Below the pieces are notes generated by a model. It did no database searches, was not told the DNA's origin, and saw only the letters and a program-made list of their open reading frames with translations. Below are positions 50,158-59,179 of a stretch of DNA of 64,000 nucleotides, piece after piece; positions within the stretch are counted from its first letter, which is position 1, and each line of letters begins with the position of its first letter. Source of the stretch: Denitratisoma sp. DHT3 (GTDB lineage Bacteria > Pseudomonadota > Gammaproteobacteria > Burkholderiales > Rhodocyclaceae); the NCBI RefSeq assembly GCF_007833355.1, contig NZ_CP020914.1:482047-546046 (forward strand). Direction: 5' to 3'. The translations under genes were made by a program, and so were the position numbers.

Positions 50158-50409
50158 AGCGATTCCTCAGTATTTGTTGATGCCATCTTGCCATAGCGTC
50201 CCGCGCCTTCCCGCGCCGACGCTGAAGATCGGTGTTGCGACCGCTTCACGGCATGGGCTCACGATAGAGCGAAGATTCGATTCGGGCTTGCCCCCCAGAG
50301 CGCACCGGTTTGATTGTCAGCGCGCTGTCGCGGCCGGGGATTTTTCTGCTGCGCCGCAGCGACATTGCAGCACATCATGCTGACGATTTCCGTACAGAGG
50401 CGGCCGATG

Positions 50410-51156
50410 TCAGGCGCGGACTTCGAGCGTCGCGGCGAGCCAGGCGGCGGTGGCCCTGCCGGCGAGGTAGCCGCGGCGATAGGTGGCCATCAGCCGGTTC
50501 AGATCCTCGGCCTCGTCGATGTCACCCGCCAGGGCCGGATCGTGGCGCACCTCCAGGCCGATGCCCGCCTCCATCGCGGCGTGGTGGAAGCGCGGCAGGC
50601 TCCGGCTGCCGAACACCAGGGGCAGGGGCAGGGGGAGCGGCGCCAGCAGCAGGTTGGTGCCGCTGCCTTCCTTGTCGGCCGCCGCCCGCAGGCGGCGGGG
50701 CGAAGTCGCGGCGGCGATGAAGCGGTCGATCCCCGCCGCGGTGAGATGGGGCAGGTCGGCATGGACGATCAGCACCTGGCCGGCGCCCTGGGCCTGGGCC
50801 CACTCCGCCGCGCGGCTCAGATCCTCGTTGAGGCCGCGTGCGCCGCCGGTGTCGAAACAGCTCACGTCGTCGAGGCCGAGCAGCCCGGGCAGGCCCGGAA
50901 TGTCGCTGACCATGACCACCCGCGCCACGCCGCCGGCCCGCGTCAGCGCGCGGGTCACGTCGCGGGCCATCGCCAGGGCCAGTCCGCGCCGGGCCTTGGC
51001 GTCGAGGACGCCGGCGAGCCGGGTCTTGCCCAGGGACAGATCCTTCAGTGGAACCAGAGCCCAGACCTCGGCCGCATTGCGGGGCGGGCGCTGGGGTTGG
51101 AGTGTTGCCCGCGAGGAGGGGCGGGCCCGACGAGCAGTTTCGGTATGAGCTTCCAC
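50410..51156 (-). CDS. CofC-like 2-phospho-L-lactate/PEP guanylyltransferase family protein
   Basis: 248 residues. Beyond a 30-residue N-terminal extension, the frame has the CofC/FbiD pattern: WALVPLKDLSLGKTRLAGVL, LIVHADLPHL, a GSGTNLLLAPLP loop, FGSRSLPRFHHAAMEAG and DIDEAEDLNRL. Known members join GTP and 2-phospholactate, PEP or 3-phosphoglycerate in coenzyme F420 synthesis. No other F420 gene (cofD, cofE, cofG/H) is in the window. The fold is shared with MobA/MocA, and its seat between two molybdoenzyme arms raises the possibility of a different nucleotide-transfer job. The family call is fairly good; the role is open. Confidence 0.75.
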   Translation of the reverse strand: MEAHTETARRARPSSRATLQPQRPPRNAAEVWALVPLKDLSLGKTRLAGVLDAKARRGLALAMARDVTRALTRAGGVARVVMVSDIPGLPGLLGLDDVSCFDTGGARGLNEDLSRAAEWAQAQGAGQVLIVHADLPHLTAAGIDRFIAAATSPRRLRAAADKEGSGTNLLLAPLPLPLPLVFGSRSLPRFHHAAMEAGIGLEVRHDPALAGDIDEAEDLNRLMATYRRGYLAGRATAAWLAATLEVRA

Positions 51157-51633
51157 GGTCCTGGTCTCCGGTCCGGCCGGCCCTGTTGCGAAAGTGCGTG
51201 GCCGGTGGAACGCAACCCTAATCCGATCGCTCGCGGAACTCTTGCCCGGCTGGGCAGGGCGCTTGACTCCCGGCGCAGTGTCGGGCGCCGCGCCGCGCGG
51301 CGTGTTCCGCCTCTGCGCTGAGGGTCATCGGCCGCTGCTTCGAGAGTCAAGACGGTCGTCGGTCCAGTTTGTATCGTGCCGTTGCAACAGGCTGTAAACC
51401 CGCTCTGGGCCTTGGTTTCATCCGCTAGCCGATGGTTGTGACGATTTGGTTGCGCTGCAATATCAGATGATTTTCAGAGCAGTTCAGGCGTTATTGATGG
51501 GTCGGGGGTCTTGGTTGTTGCGGTGCGAAATTCACCGCGGTAGTTGCCGGATAGTCGGCGTGGTTCGTGGATGGCGGGACGTGCCGGTTGAGCATAGTTT
51601 CCGGCAGTGCTTGGCTGACGAGGAGAAGAACGG
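51157..51633. other. 477-bp noncoding divergent region between CofC-like and CoxG genes
   Basis: No gene seen. It must hold promoters for the CofC-like gene (left) and the CoxG-padBCD arm (right). The last 150 bp before the CoxG start are AT-richer. There is a TGCCC/GGGCA hairpin at 51243-51256 and GC-rich palindromes near 51290. A TTGG-N10-GC arrangement near 51513-51530 only loosely resembles a sigma-54 site and is not claimed. No convincing operator was found. Confidence 0.5.
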
Positions 51634-52185
51634 ATGTACATAGAACGCACTTTTGTCCTGGACGGGTCTTTGCCCGAGGTCTGGACTTTCCTGAACGACC
51701 CTCATGAGGTGGGCAAGTGCCTGCCCGGCTGCCACACGGTCGAAATCCTGGGCGTGGGCAAGTACAAGGGCTCGGTCGGGATCAAGGTCGGCCCGATCAA
51801 GGCCGGCTTCGACGTGCAGGTGGAAACCACCGAGGAGCGGCCGCCGGAATACGCCGTCTACGCCATGCGCGGCTCGGACAAGGAGGGCGGCAGCAAGATC
51901 AGCGCCGAATGCACCCTGGCCCTGCGCGATGTGGATGGCGCGCACACCGAGATCACCTATACCTCGAAGGTGAATATCGTCGGCAAGTTGGGAAAGTTCG
52001 CCAGCGGCGTGATGCAGAAGTTCGCCGACGGCATCAACGACCAGTTCATCGCCGCGATGACCAAGCGTGCCGGCGAACTCCACGGCGTCCCGGAGGCGGA
52101 CGAGGCCGATAAAGGTGCCAAGGGCGTGCTCGGCAACCTGAAGTCCATGTTCAAGAAGCAGCCCGCAGAGGCTGCCGCCAAATAG
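51634..52185 (+). CDS. CoxG-family SRPBCC protein, standalone
   Basis: 183 residues with an AGGAG ribosome-binding site upstream. START/SRPBCC fold: YIERTFVLDGSLPEVWTFLN, GKCLPGCHTVEI, KVGPIKAGFDVQV, YTSKVNIVGKLGKFASGVMQK. The C-terminal 30 residues are basic and amphipathic (KGVLGNLKSMFKKQPAEAAAK), fitting membrane association. CoxG proteins bind hydrophobic ligands and link Mo enzymes to the membrane/quinone pool. It is first in the rightward arm and 76 bp before a PadB-like gene, not next to the XDH genes. A second CoxG domain is fused to the Mo subunit at 45.6-48.8 kb. Confidence 0.87.
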   Translation: MYIERTFVLDGSLPEVWTFLNDPHEVGKCLPGCHTVEILGVGKYKGSVGIKVGPIKAGFDVQVETTEERPPEYAVYAMRGSDKEGGSKISAECTLALRDVDGAHTEITYTSKVNIVGKLGKFASGVMQKFADGINDQFIAAMTKRAGELHGVPEADEADKGAKGVLGNLKSMFKKQPAEAAAK

Positions 52186-52261
52186 TTCCGCGCGGCGCGG
52201 CGACGTTCGGCCCTGGTTTCAATCGCATCTCGGTTTGCGGTTCCGGAGGAGGAGCAACGAA

Positions 52262-54868
52262 GTGAGCAATCGACAGCCTGAGCAGAATTCCCTGAAGCCG
52301 GGGCGGTGGGTCAAATCGACCTGCAAGATGTGCCTGCACTCCTGCAATACGCGGGTGCACATCACCGACGAAGGGGTGATCAACAAGATCGAGGGCGAGC
52401 CCAGCAGCCCGAGCAACAACGGCCGGCTCTGCCCCAAGGGCAATGCGGCGATCCTGCGCCACTACGATCCGAACCGCTTCCAGACGCCGCTGCGCCGCAC
52501 GAATCCGCAGAAGGGTCCGGGCGTCGATCCGAAATGGGAGCCGATCAGCTGGGACGAGGCCTACGACATCGTCGGCCGTGAACTGAAGCGGACCCGCGAC
52601 GAGGACCCGCGCAAGCTGCTGCCCGCGATCAACAATTTCCAGAAGATCTTCCTCTGGGCCTGGCCGGCGGCGTTCGGCTCGGCGAACTTCTTCTCCTCGG
52701 TGGGCAACTTCTGCGGCGGCGGCTACCATCCGATGAACGGCTTCGTGCATTCGGCCTTCGCCGCGGCCAACGACGTCAATTACTGCAACTACTGGATCAA
52801 CAACGGCGGCGGCGACGGCTTCTCGTCCCATCTGCACACCGCCGCCCAGGCCAACCACGTCGCCAAGGCGCGCATCGAGCGCAACATGCGGGTGGTCACC
52901 GTCGAGCCGCGGCTGTCCATCGGCGGCGCCAAGGCCAACGAGTGGGTGCCGATCCGCCCGGCCACCGACCGCCAGTTCGCCCTCGGCCTGTGCCACGTGC
53001 TGGTGTATGAGAACCTCTTCGACGCCAAGTTTCTCAAGAAGGACACCAACGCTCCGTATCTGGTCGGACCCGACGGCTATTTCGTGCGCGACCGCGCCGG
53101 CGAGATCTACGTCTGGGACGCCAAGGACGGCTGCGCCAAGCTGTGGAACGATCCCTCGCTCAAGGACTTCGCCCTGGAGGGCGTCTACGAGGTGAATGGC
53201 GTCGCCTGCCGCCCGGCCTTCCAGCGCTTCAAGGACATCCTCGCCGAATGCACGCCGGAGCAGATGTCGGCGGTCACCACGGTGCCGGCGGAGACGATTC
53301 GCCGCATCGCCCGCGAATTCGCCAAGGCGGCCCAGATCGGCTCCTTCATCGAGATCGGCGACCGCATCCTGCCGCTGCGCCCGGCCGCCTACAACTACTA
53401 TCGCGGCGCCCAGGGCCACAAGTACAGCGCGATGGCCAACCAGGCGTTCAAGCTGGTGAATTTCCTGGTCGGCGCCATCGACACGCCGGGGGGGCACTGC
53501 GGCGCCACTCTCGACGACCAGATGGAGGACATCCGCGGCGGCTGCGGCGAGATCAAGCCGGGCGAGAGCGGCATGATGCACGCCAACCCGCACCAGTTGC
53601 ACCCGGAAGTGCCGTTCTCCTTTCCGCCCAACGAAGTGCACCTGATGGGCTATTTCCCGATCGGCGTCGATCCCGGCCACCTCGCGCAGGAAACCCTGCT
53701 GCACCCGGAGAAGTACAACCTCGACTATCGCCCGGACACGATGCTGCTGTGCCATGCCAACCCGATGTGGAACATCAGCGGCAGCCGCAAGGAATGGCAG
53801 CGGATCATGCGCGAGATGCGCTTCATCGTCGCCATCGACATCCTGCCCAACGAAAGCAACGAGTGGGCGGACATCATCCTGCCGGCCCACGATCTGCTCG
53901 AAACCTGGAACATGACCATGATCGAGCCGCCCCACCACGAGGGCATGTGCCTGCGCCAGCCGGCCACGCCGCCGCTCTACGACACGCGCAGTGAGGAGGA
54001 GATCTTCTACGAGCTTTCCAAGCGCATCGGCATCCTGGAGGGCTGGAACACGATCCTCAACTACGTCACCGGCTTCGTGATGAAGCCGGAGTTGATGCTG
54101 GAAACCAACCGCACCTACACCGACCGCGAGATCGCCGAGCGCAAGGGCAAGCTCTGGAACGGCAAGGACCTGGACTGGTACGTCGAGCACGGCCACGCGG
54201 TGACGCCGCGCCGGCCGGAGAAGTGGTACCGGCCCTGGGAAGGCATGCGGCTGCACTTCTACATCGAGGACATCCTGCGGGCGCGCGACGACCTGCGGCA
54301 GAAGATGGAGGAGGCGCGGGTGCCGATCCGCAGCGAGTGGGCGTGGGGCGACTACCAGCCCTTGCCGGACGCCCGTCCCGACCCGGTGCTGATGGAACCG
54401 CCCGAGTACGACATGTACGCGATCACCTTCAAGGACATCCAGATCAATTTCGGCGAGAGCACCAGCAATCCCTGGATCAAGGACATCACCTACAACGACC
54501 CGGTGCATACCTCGGTGCTGATCAACGCCGCCGCCGCCGCCGCGAAGGGGCTGCAAAGCGGCGACGTGGTGCGCATCGAGTCGCCCTACGGCAGCATCGT
54601 CGCGCGGCTCGCCACGTCCCAGGGCGTTCATCCGGAAACGGTGTGCGTGTCCAACGCCCTGACCCGGATGGCGATCCAGCACAGCGGCGTGCGGGTGGGC
54701 GGCGGCAGCTTCAACGACCTGCTGCCCGCCAACCTGGAGAACACCGACGCCTGCAGCGGCCAGCCGGAGACGGTGGCGCGGGTCAGGCTGGTCAAGCTCA
54801 CGGAACTGCCGCCCGAACTGGCGGCCGGCAACTCCGTGTATGGCGGACAGAACGGGAGGATGCACTGA
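52262..54868 (+). CDS. Mo subunit of a PadB-like CoA-ester oxidoreductase, copy 1
   Basis: 868 residues from GTG 52262, behind GGAGGAGGAGCAACGAA. DMSO-reductase family: an N-terminal [4Fe-4S] motif C21-x2-C24-x3-C28-x28-C57, then molybdopterin domains; Cys151 (VGNFCGGGYHP) is the likely Mo ligand. There is no twin-arginine or Sec signal, so it is cytoplasmic. Neighbours are a four-cluster ferredoxin subunit and an NrfD-like membrane protein. This cytoplasmic Mo-FeS-membrane set matches phenylacetyl-CoA:acceptor oxidoreductase (PadBCD), which oxidises the alpha carbon of an aryl-acetyl-CoA with quinone as acceptor. It overlaps the FeS gene (TGATG). A related substrate is as likely as phenylacetyl-CoA. 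Confidence 0.8.
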   Translation: MSNRQPEQNSLKPGRWVKSTCKMCLHSCNTRVHITDEGVINKIEGEPSSPSNNGRLCPKGNAAILRHYDPNRFQTPLRRTNPQKGPGVDPKWEPISWDEAYDIVGRELKRTRDEDPRKLLPAINNFQKIFLWAWPAAFGSANFFSSVGNFCGGGYHPMNGFVHSAFAAANDVNYCNYWINNGGGDGFSSHLHTAAQANHVAKARIERNMRVVTVEPRLSIGGAKANEWVPIRPATDRQFALGLCHVLVYENLFDAKFLKKDTNAPYLVGPDGYFVRDRAGEIYVWDAKDGCAKLWNDPSLKDFALEGVYEVNGVACRPAFQRFKDILAECTPEQMSAVTTVPAETIRRIAREFAKAAQIGSFIEIGDRILPLRPAAYNYYRGAQGHKYSAMANQAFKLVNFLVGAIDTPGGHCGATLDDQMEDIRGGCGEIKPGESGMMHANPHQLHPEVPFSFPPNEVHLMGYFPIGVDPGHLAQETLLHPEKYNLDYRPDTMLLCHANPMWNISGSRKEWQRIMREMRFIVAIDILPNESNEWADIILPAHDLLETWNMTMIEPPHHEGMCLRQPATPPLYDTRSEEEIFYELSKRIGILEGWNTILNYVTGFVMKPELMLETNRTYTDREIAERKGKLWNGKDLDWYVEHGHAVTPRRPEKWYRPWEGMRLHFYIEDILRARDDLRQKMEEARVPIRSEWAWGDYQPLPDARPDPVLMEPPEYDMYAITFKDIQINFGESTSNPWIKDITYNDPVHTSVLINAAAAAAKGLQSGDVVRIESPYGSIVARLATSQGVHPETVCVSNALTRMAIQHSGVRVGGGSFNDLLPANLENTDACSGQPETVARVRLVKLTELPPELAAGNSVYGGQNGRMH

Positions 54869-55482
54869 TGGCCAAGTGGGGCATGGTTTTCGACTTGCGG
54901 CGCTGCATCGGCTGCAATGCGTGTACGGTCGCCTGCAAGCAGGAGAACAGCCTGCCCGGCGGCGTGTTCTTCACCAAGACGCTGTCCGAGGAGATCGGCG
55001 AGTTTCCCAAGACGACGCGGATGTACATCCCGACGATCTGCAACCACTGCGAGGACGCGCCCTGCCAGCGGGTCTGCCCGACCGGCGCCACCTATACCCG
55101 GGCCGACGGCATCGTCCTGGTGGACAAGGAGAAGTGCATCGGCTGCGGTTCCTGCATCGTCGCCTGTCCCTACGACCAGCGCACCCGCCTGGAGCCGGAG
55201 ATGCTGGAGGCCGGCCTGTTCGGCAACGGCCGGCTGACGCCGTTCGAGGAGCAGGGCTACTCGCGCTGGACGGCGGGCACGGCGGTCAAGTGCACCTTCT
55301 GCCACGAGCGCGTCGACGCCGGCCTGGAGCCGGCCTGCGTGGCGACCTGCCCGACCGAGGCGCGCATCTTCGGCGATCTGGACGATCCGGACAGCAAGGT
55401 GCGGCGCCTGATCCACGAACGCCATGGCCGCCAGCCGCTGCCGGAGAAGAACACGGACCCGAAGGTGTTCTACATCGATTGA
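54868..55482 (+). CDS. Four-cluster ferredoxin subunit, PadC-like, copy 1
   Basis: 204 residues from ATG 54868, overlapping the Mo-subunit stop. Four [4Fe-4S] clusters in DmsB/PadC arrangement: CIGCNACTVACKQEN, CNHCEDAPCQRVCPTG, CIGCGSCIVACPYD and CTFCHERVDAGLEPACVATC. It carries electrons from the Mo subunit to the NrfD-like membrane subunit. Its end LPEKNTDPKVFYID is very like the second copy. It is shorter than the ferredoxin subunits of exported enzymes and lacks a signal, in keeping with a complex on the inner face of the membrane. Confidence 0.9.
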   Translation: MAKWGMVFDLRRCIGCNACTVACKQENSLPGGVFFTKTLSEEIGEFPKTTRMYIPTICNHCEDAPCQRVCPTGATYTRADGIVLVDKEKCIGCGSCIVACPYDQRTRLEPEMLEAGLFGNGRLTPFEEQGYSRWTAGTAVKCTFCHERVDAGLEPACVATCPTEARIFGDLDDPDSKVRRLIHERHGRQPLPEKNTDPKVFYID

Positions 55483-55536
55483 TTTCCCCCGTCGCGGCCC
55501 TGGGGTCGCGCAAGCGGTGGACAAGGAGGGAATGAC

Positions 55537-56436
55537 ATGTTGGCTAAGAGTCTCGATGTGGTCGGCAGCGAATTCCGCGTCGGCTATCGGATGCAGAAGT
55601 CGTGGGGAATGTCGATGGCGACGGCCTTTTTCTTCGGCGAGGCCGGCGCGGGTCTGTATTTCGTCTCCCAGTTCTACGACCTGGCGGCGGGGATGCTGCT
55701 GGGCCTGTTGATGGTGATTTTCGGCAAGGGCGGCGGCCATCTGCTGCATCTGGGCAAGCCGTCGCGCGGCTGGCGCGCCTTCACCCGGGTCGGCAGTTCC
55801 TGGATTAGCCGCGGCCTCTGGGCGATCACGCTGTTCGCCGCCTTCGGCGCCCTGCATCTGCTGGACCTGCAGACCGGGCTGCTGCCCCGGCCGCTGTCGG
55901 CGCTGGCGGCGGGCGTGGCGGTCGCGGGCTGTCTGGTGATCATGGTGTACCAGGGGTTCGCGATGTCCCATTCCTCGTCGATCACCCTCTGGAGCAGCGG
56001 GCTGATGCCCCTGGCGAGCCTCACCTATGCCCTGCTCAACGGCGTGATGCTGACTCTGGTGATCGGCCACGACGCGCTCGCCACCAGCCATCCGGAGGCG
56101 CTGCCGATGCTGCGCATGGCCGCCGTCGGTCTGGTGCTCTACGGCTTCGTGATGGTGCTGAGCCTGGTGCACAGCGCGAAATACGGCTCCGGCGGCGGCC
56201 GCAAGTCGGTGGAGCTGCTGCTGCGCGGCGCGTTTTCGGGCTATTTCCTGCCGGTGGTGCTGGTGCTCGGGTTCGTCGTCTCGGGGACGATGCTCGCCTT
56301 CGCCGCCAAGGACCTGGCCACCATGATCCTGGTCGCCGGCTGCGAGTTGACCGGCTACTACGCCTTTCGCGTGCTGATGTTCAAGGCTGGCACCTACGAT
56401 CCGGTGCTCAGTTTCGCGCCGAAGTTCAAACCCTGA
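55537..56436 (+). CDS. NrfD-like membrane subunit, PadD-like, copy 1
   Basis: 299 residues with about eight hydrophobic segments, for example ATAFFFGEAGAGLYFVSQFY, GLWAITLFAAFGALHLL, LVIMVYQGFAMSHSSSITLW and LPVVLVLGFVVSGTMLAFAA. It resembles NrfD/PsrC quinone-reactive anchors, with the SW-ISRGLW and FRVLMFKAGTYDPV ends shared with copy 2. It would take electrons from the ferredoxin subunit and reduce quinone. It follows the FeS gene by 54 bp. Family assignment is good; the PadD name rests on gene context. Confidence 0.85.
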   Translation: MLAKSLDVVGSEFRVGYRMQKSWGMSMATAFFFGEAGAGLYFVSQFYDLAAGMLLGLLMVIFGKGGGHLLHLGKPSRGWRAFTRVGSSWISRGLWAITLFAAFGALHLLDLQTGLLPRPLSALAAGVAVAGCLVIMVYQGFAMSHSSSITLWSSGLMPLASLTYALLNGVMLTLVIGHDALATSHPEALPMLRMAAVGLVLYGFVMVLSLVHSAKYGSGGGRKSVELLLRGAFSGYFLPVVLVLGFVVSGTMLAFAAKDLATMILVAGCELTGYYAFRVLMFKAGTYDPVLSFAPKFKP

Positions 56437-56551
56437 TGCGATTTTTCGGATGCAGTAAGCCCGTTGTAACCCAGTACCCAGAAACTCCGGCCTGTCGCGA
56501 GCGGAGAAATCCAGAAGCAGTCACGTTCCTTCCCCAACGGAGGTCAAGCAA

Positions 56552-59179
56552 GTGAATAGTAGAGACATCCAGCAGAATTCCCTGAAGCCGGGGAAGTGGT
56601 TCAACTCGACGTGCAAGATGTGCCTGCACTCCTGTTCCACCCGGGTTCATGTCACCGACGACGGTGTCATCAACAAGATCGAGGGAAACCCCACCAATCC
56701 GTCCAATGCCGGCAAGCTCTGCCCGAAGGGCAACGCGGGCATCATGCGCCATTACGATCCGCAGCGCTTCCAGCAGCCGATGCGCCGCACCAATCCGGAG
56801 AAGGGGCCGGGCGTCGATCCCAAGTGGGAGCCGATCAGCTGGGAGGAAGCGCTGGACATCACGGCCCGCGAGATCAAGAAGTCGCTGGACGTCGACCCCC
56901 GCCGCATCCTGCCGTCGCTGGAGGACTTCCAGAAGATGCACATCTGGTTCTGGCCCCTGGCGATCGGCAATCACAACTTCTACCAGTCCGGCGGCACCAT
57001 GTGCGGCGGCGCCTACCATCCGTTGAACGGCTACATCCATTCCGCCTTCGGCGCGGTGAATGACGCCAAGTACTGCAACTACTGGATCAGCAACGGCGCC
57101 GGGGACGGCTTCTCTTCCCACCTCCACGCCGCGGCCCAGTCCCATTGGGTGGCCAAGGCCCGCATCGAGCGGGGGATGAAGGTGGTTGCGGTGGAGCCGC
57201 GGATGTCCATCGCCGCGGCCAAGGCCGAGGAGTGGGTGCCGATCCGCCCCGCCAGCGACCGCCATTTCGCCATGAGCATGAGCCACGTCCTGGTCAACGA
57301 GGGGCTGTGCGACTACGAATTCCTGCGCAAGGACACCAACGCGTCCTATCTGGTGGGGCCGGACCAGTTCTTCGTGCGCGACGAGAACCGCCAGATCTAT
57401 GTCTGGGATACGGCGGACGACTGCGCCAAGCTCTGGAACGATCCGACCCTGAAGAACCAGAATCTGGCGCTGGAGGGCGAGTACGTGGTGAACGGCGTGA
57501 AGTGCCGCCCCGCCTTCCAGGTCTACAAGGACATCCTCAAGGAAGCCTCGCCCGAGGCGATGGAGAAGGTCACCACGGTGCCGCCCGAGACGGTGCGCCG
57601 CATCGCCCGGGAGTTCGCCCGCGAGGCGCGCATCGGCGAGACCATGACCCTGGCGGACGGCCGTACCGTGCCCTACCGGCCCGCGGCCTACAACTACTAC
57701 CGGGGCGCCCAGGGCCGCAAGACCGGGATGATGACCAACCACGCCTTCCAGCTCACCAACATGCTGATCGGCAATATCGACCACCCGGGCGGCCGCTGCG
57801 GCGTCACCATCACCGACGGCTGCGTGGACAACAACCACTGCCAGCCCGGCGAGTGCGGCCAGATGCTGGGCACGCCCCACCAGCTGGGCCACATGCCGCC
57901 CTTCTCCTGGCCGCCCAACGAGTACCACCTGGCGGGCTTCTTCCCCGTCGGCGTGAACGGCCCGCACCTCAACATGCTTTCCTATCTGGAGCCGGAGAAG
58001 TACGGCTCCACCTACAAGCCCGACGTGCTGGTGAATTGCCATTCCAACCCGGTCTGGGCGATCCAGGGGCCGCGCGACAAGTGGCTGCAGTTCCTCAAGG
58101 AGATGCGCTTCATCGTCTGCGTGGACATCATTCCCACGGAGATGACCGACTTCGCCGACATCATCCTGCCTTCCCACGACTATCTGGAGTCCTTCAACTC
58201 CGTGATGATCGAGCCGCCCTACACCGAGGGCATCTGCTTCCGCCAGCCGGTGGTGGCGCCGCTCTACGACACCAAGAGCGAGGAGGACATCTTCTTCGAA
58301 CTGTCCGAGCGGCTGGGCGTGCTGGACCAGTACAACGAAGTGATCAACATGATCCTGGGCTTCAACCAGAAGCCGCACCTGAAGCTGGAGCCGGGCAGGA
58401 AGTACACCGACCGCGACATCGCCGAGCGTCTCGGCCTGCTCTGGAACGACAAGCCGATCGAGTGGTACATGGAGCACGGCCATTCCTCCACCGAGCGCCG
58501 GCTGGACAAGTGGTACCGGCCCTGGGACGGCATGCGCCTGCTGTTCTACATCGAGGACCTGCCCTTGCAGCGGGAGAACCTGCGCCAGCAGTTCGAGGAG
58601 GCGCAGGTGCCGTTCCGCCACGAATGGCCCTTCGACGACTACCAGCCGCTGCCGACCACGGTGCTGGACCCGATCCACCTGGAGCCGGCGGAGTACAACC
58701 TCTACGCCATCACCTTCAAGGACATCCAGCTCAACTTCGGCGAGAGCCTGTCCAACCCCTGGATCAAGGACATCACCTACCGCGACCCGGTCCACACCGG
58801 CCTCCTGCTCAATCGCGGCACGGCCGACAAGCTGGGCTTCGCCGACGGCGACATCGTCCTCGTGGAGTCGCCCTACGGCCGCCTCTACGGCCGGCTGAAG
58901 ACCACCGAGGCGATGCACCACGAGACCCTGGGGGTTTCCAACGCCCTGTCCCGCACCAAGAACGAGAACCGTTCGGTGCTGATGGCCGGGGGCCACTACA
59001 ACGATCTACTGCCTTACGACATGCGCAATACAGACGGTGCCACCGGCCAGCCCGAGACCAGCTGCCGCGTGAAGATCACGAAACTCGACGACTGGCCCGA
59101 CTTCCTCAAGCGGGGTTCCACGGTTTATGACTTCGTGGATTCCATCAACAACGCCAAGGGCAAGGGAGGGCAACACTGA
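56552..59179 (+). CDS. Mo subunit of a PadB-like CoA-ester oxidoreductase, copy 2
   Basis: 875 residues from GTG 56552, behind ACGGAGGTCAAGCAA. Closely similar to copy 1 throughout, including C21-x2-C24-x3-C28-x28-C57, Cys151 (GGTMCGGAYHP) and the cytoplasmic start. It differs from copy 1 in many surface positions and in the central loops (for example TDGCVDNNHCQPGE). So this is an old duplication, not a recent one, and specificity may have diverged. The 115-bp gap before it could carry its own promoter. It forms a complex with the next two genes and overlaps the FeS gene start (TGATG). Confidence 0.82.
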   Translation: MNSRDIQQNSLKPGKWFNSTCKMCLHSCSTRVHVTDDGVINKIEGNPTNPSNAGKLCPKGNAGIMRHYDPQRFQQPMRRTNPEKGPGVDPKWEPISWEEALDITAREIKKSLDVDPRRILPSLEDFQKMHIWFWPLAIGNHNFYQSGGTMCGGAYHPLNGYIHSAFGAVNDAKYCNYWISNGAGDGFSSHLHAAAQSHWVAKARIERGMKVVAVEPRMSIAAAKAEEWVPIRPASDRHFAMSMSHVLVNEGLCDYEFLRKDTNASYLVGPDQFFVRDENRQIYVWDTADDCAKLWNDPTLKNQNLALEGEYVVNGVKCRPAFQVYKDILKEASPEAMEKVTTVPPETVRRIAREFAREARIGETMTLADGRTVPYRPAAYNYYRGAQGRKTGMMTNHAFQLTNMLIGNIDHPGGRCGVTITDGCVDNNHCQPGECGQMLGTPHQLGHMPPFSWPPNEYHLAGFFPVGVNGPHLNMLSYLEPEKYGSTYKPDVLVNCHSNPVWAIQGPRDKWLQFLKEMRFIVCVDIIPTEMTDFADIILPSHDYLESFNSVMIEPPYTEGICFRQPVVAPLYDTKSEEDIFFELSERLGVLDQYNEVINMILGFNQKPHLKLEPGRKYTDRDIAERLGLLWNDKPIEWYMEHGHSSTERRLDKWYRPWDGMRLLFYIEDLPLQRENLRQQFEEAQVPFRHEWPFDDYQPLPTTVLDPIHLEPAEYNLYAITFKDIQLNFGESLSNPWIKDITYRDPVHTGLLLNRGTADKLGFADGDIVLVESPYGRLYGRLKTTEAMHHETLGVSNALSRTKNENRSVLMAGGHYNDLLPYDMRNTDGATGQPETSCRVKITKLDDWPDFLKRGSTVYDFVDSINNAKGKGGQH

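Noticed and set aside
51513..51530. TTGG-N10-GC arrangement upstream of the CoxG gene, considered as a sigma-54 promoter
   Set aside because: Only the GG and GC dinucleotides fit; the rest departs from the consensus, and no enhancer-binding regulator gene is adjacent.
52151..54865. Long minus-strand frames opposite both PadB-like genes (also 56426-58996)
   Set aside because: Both are antisense shadows with the same low-complexity composition; similarity between them only mirrors the similarity of the two real genes.
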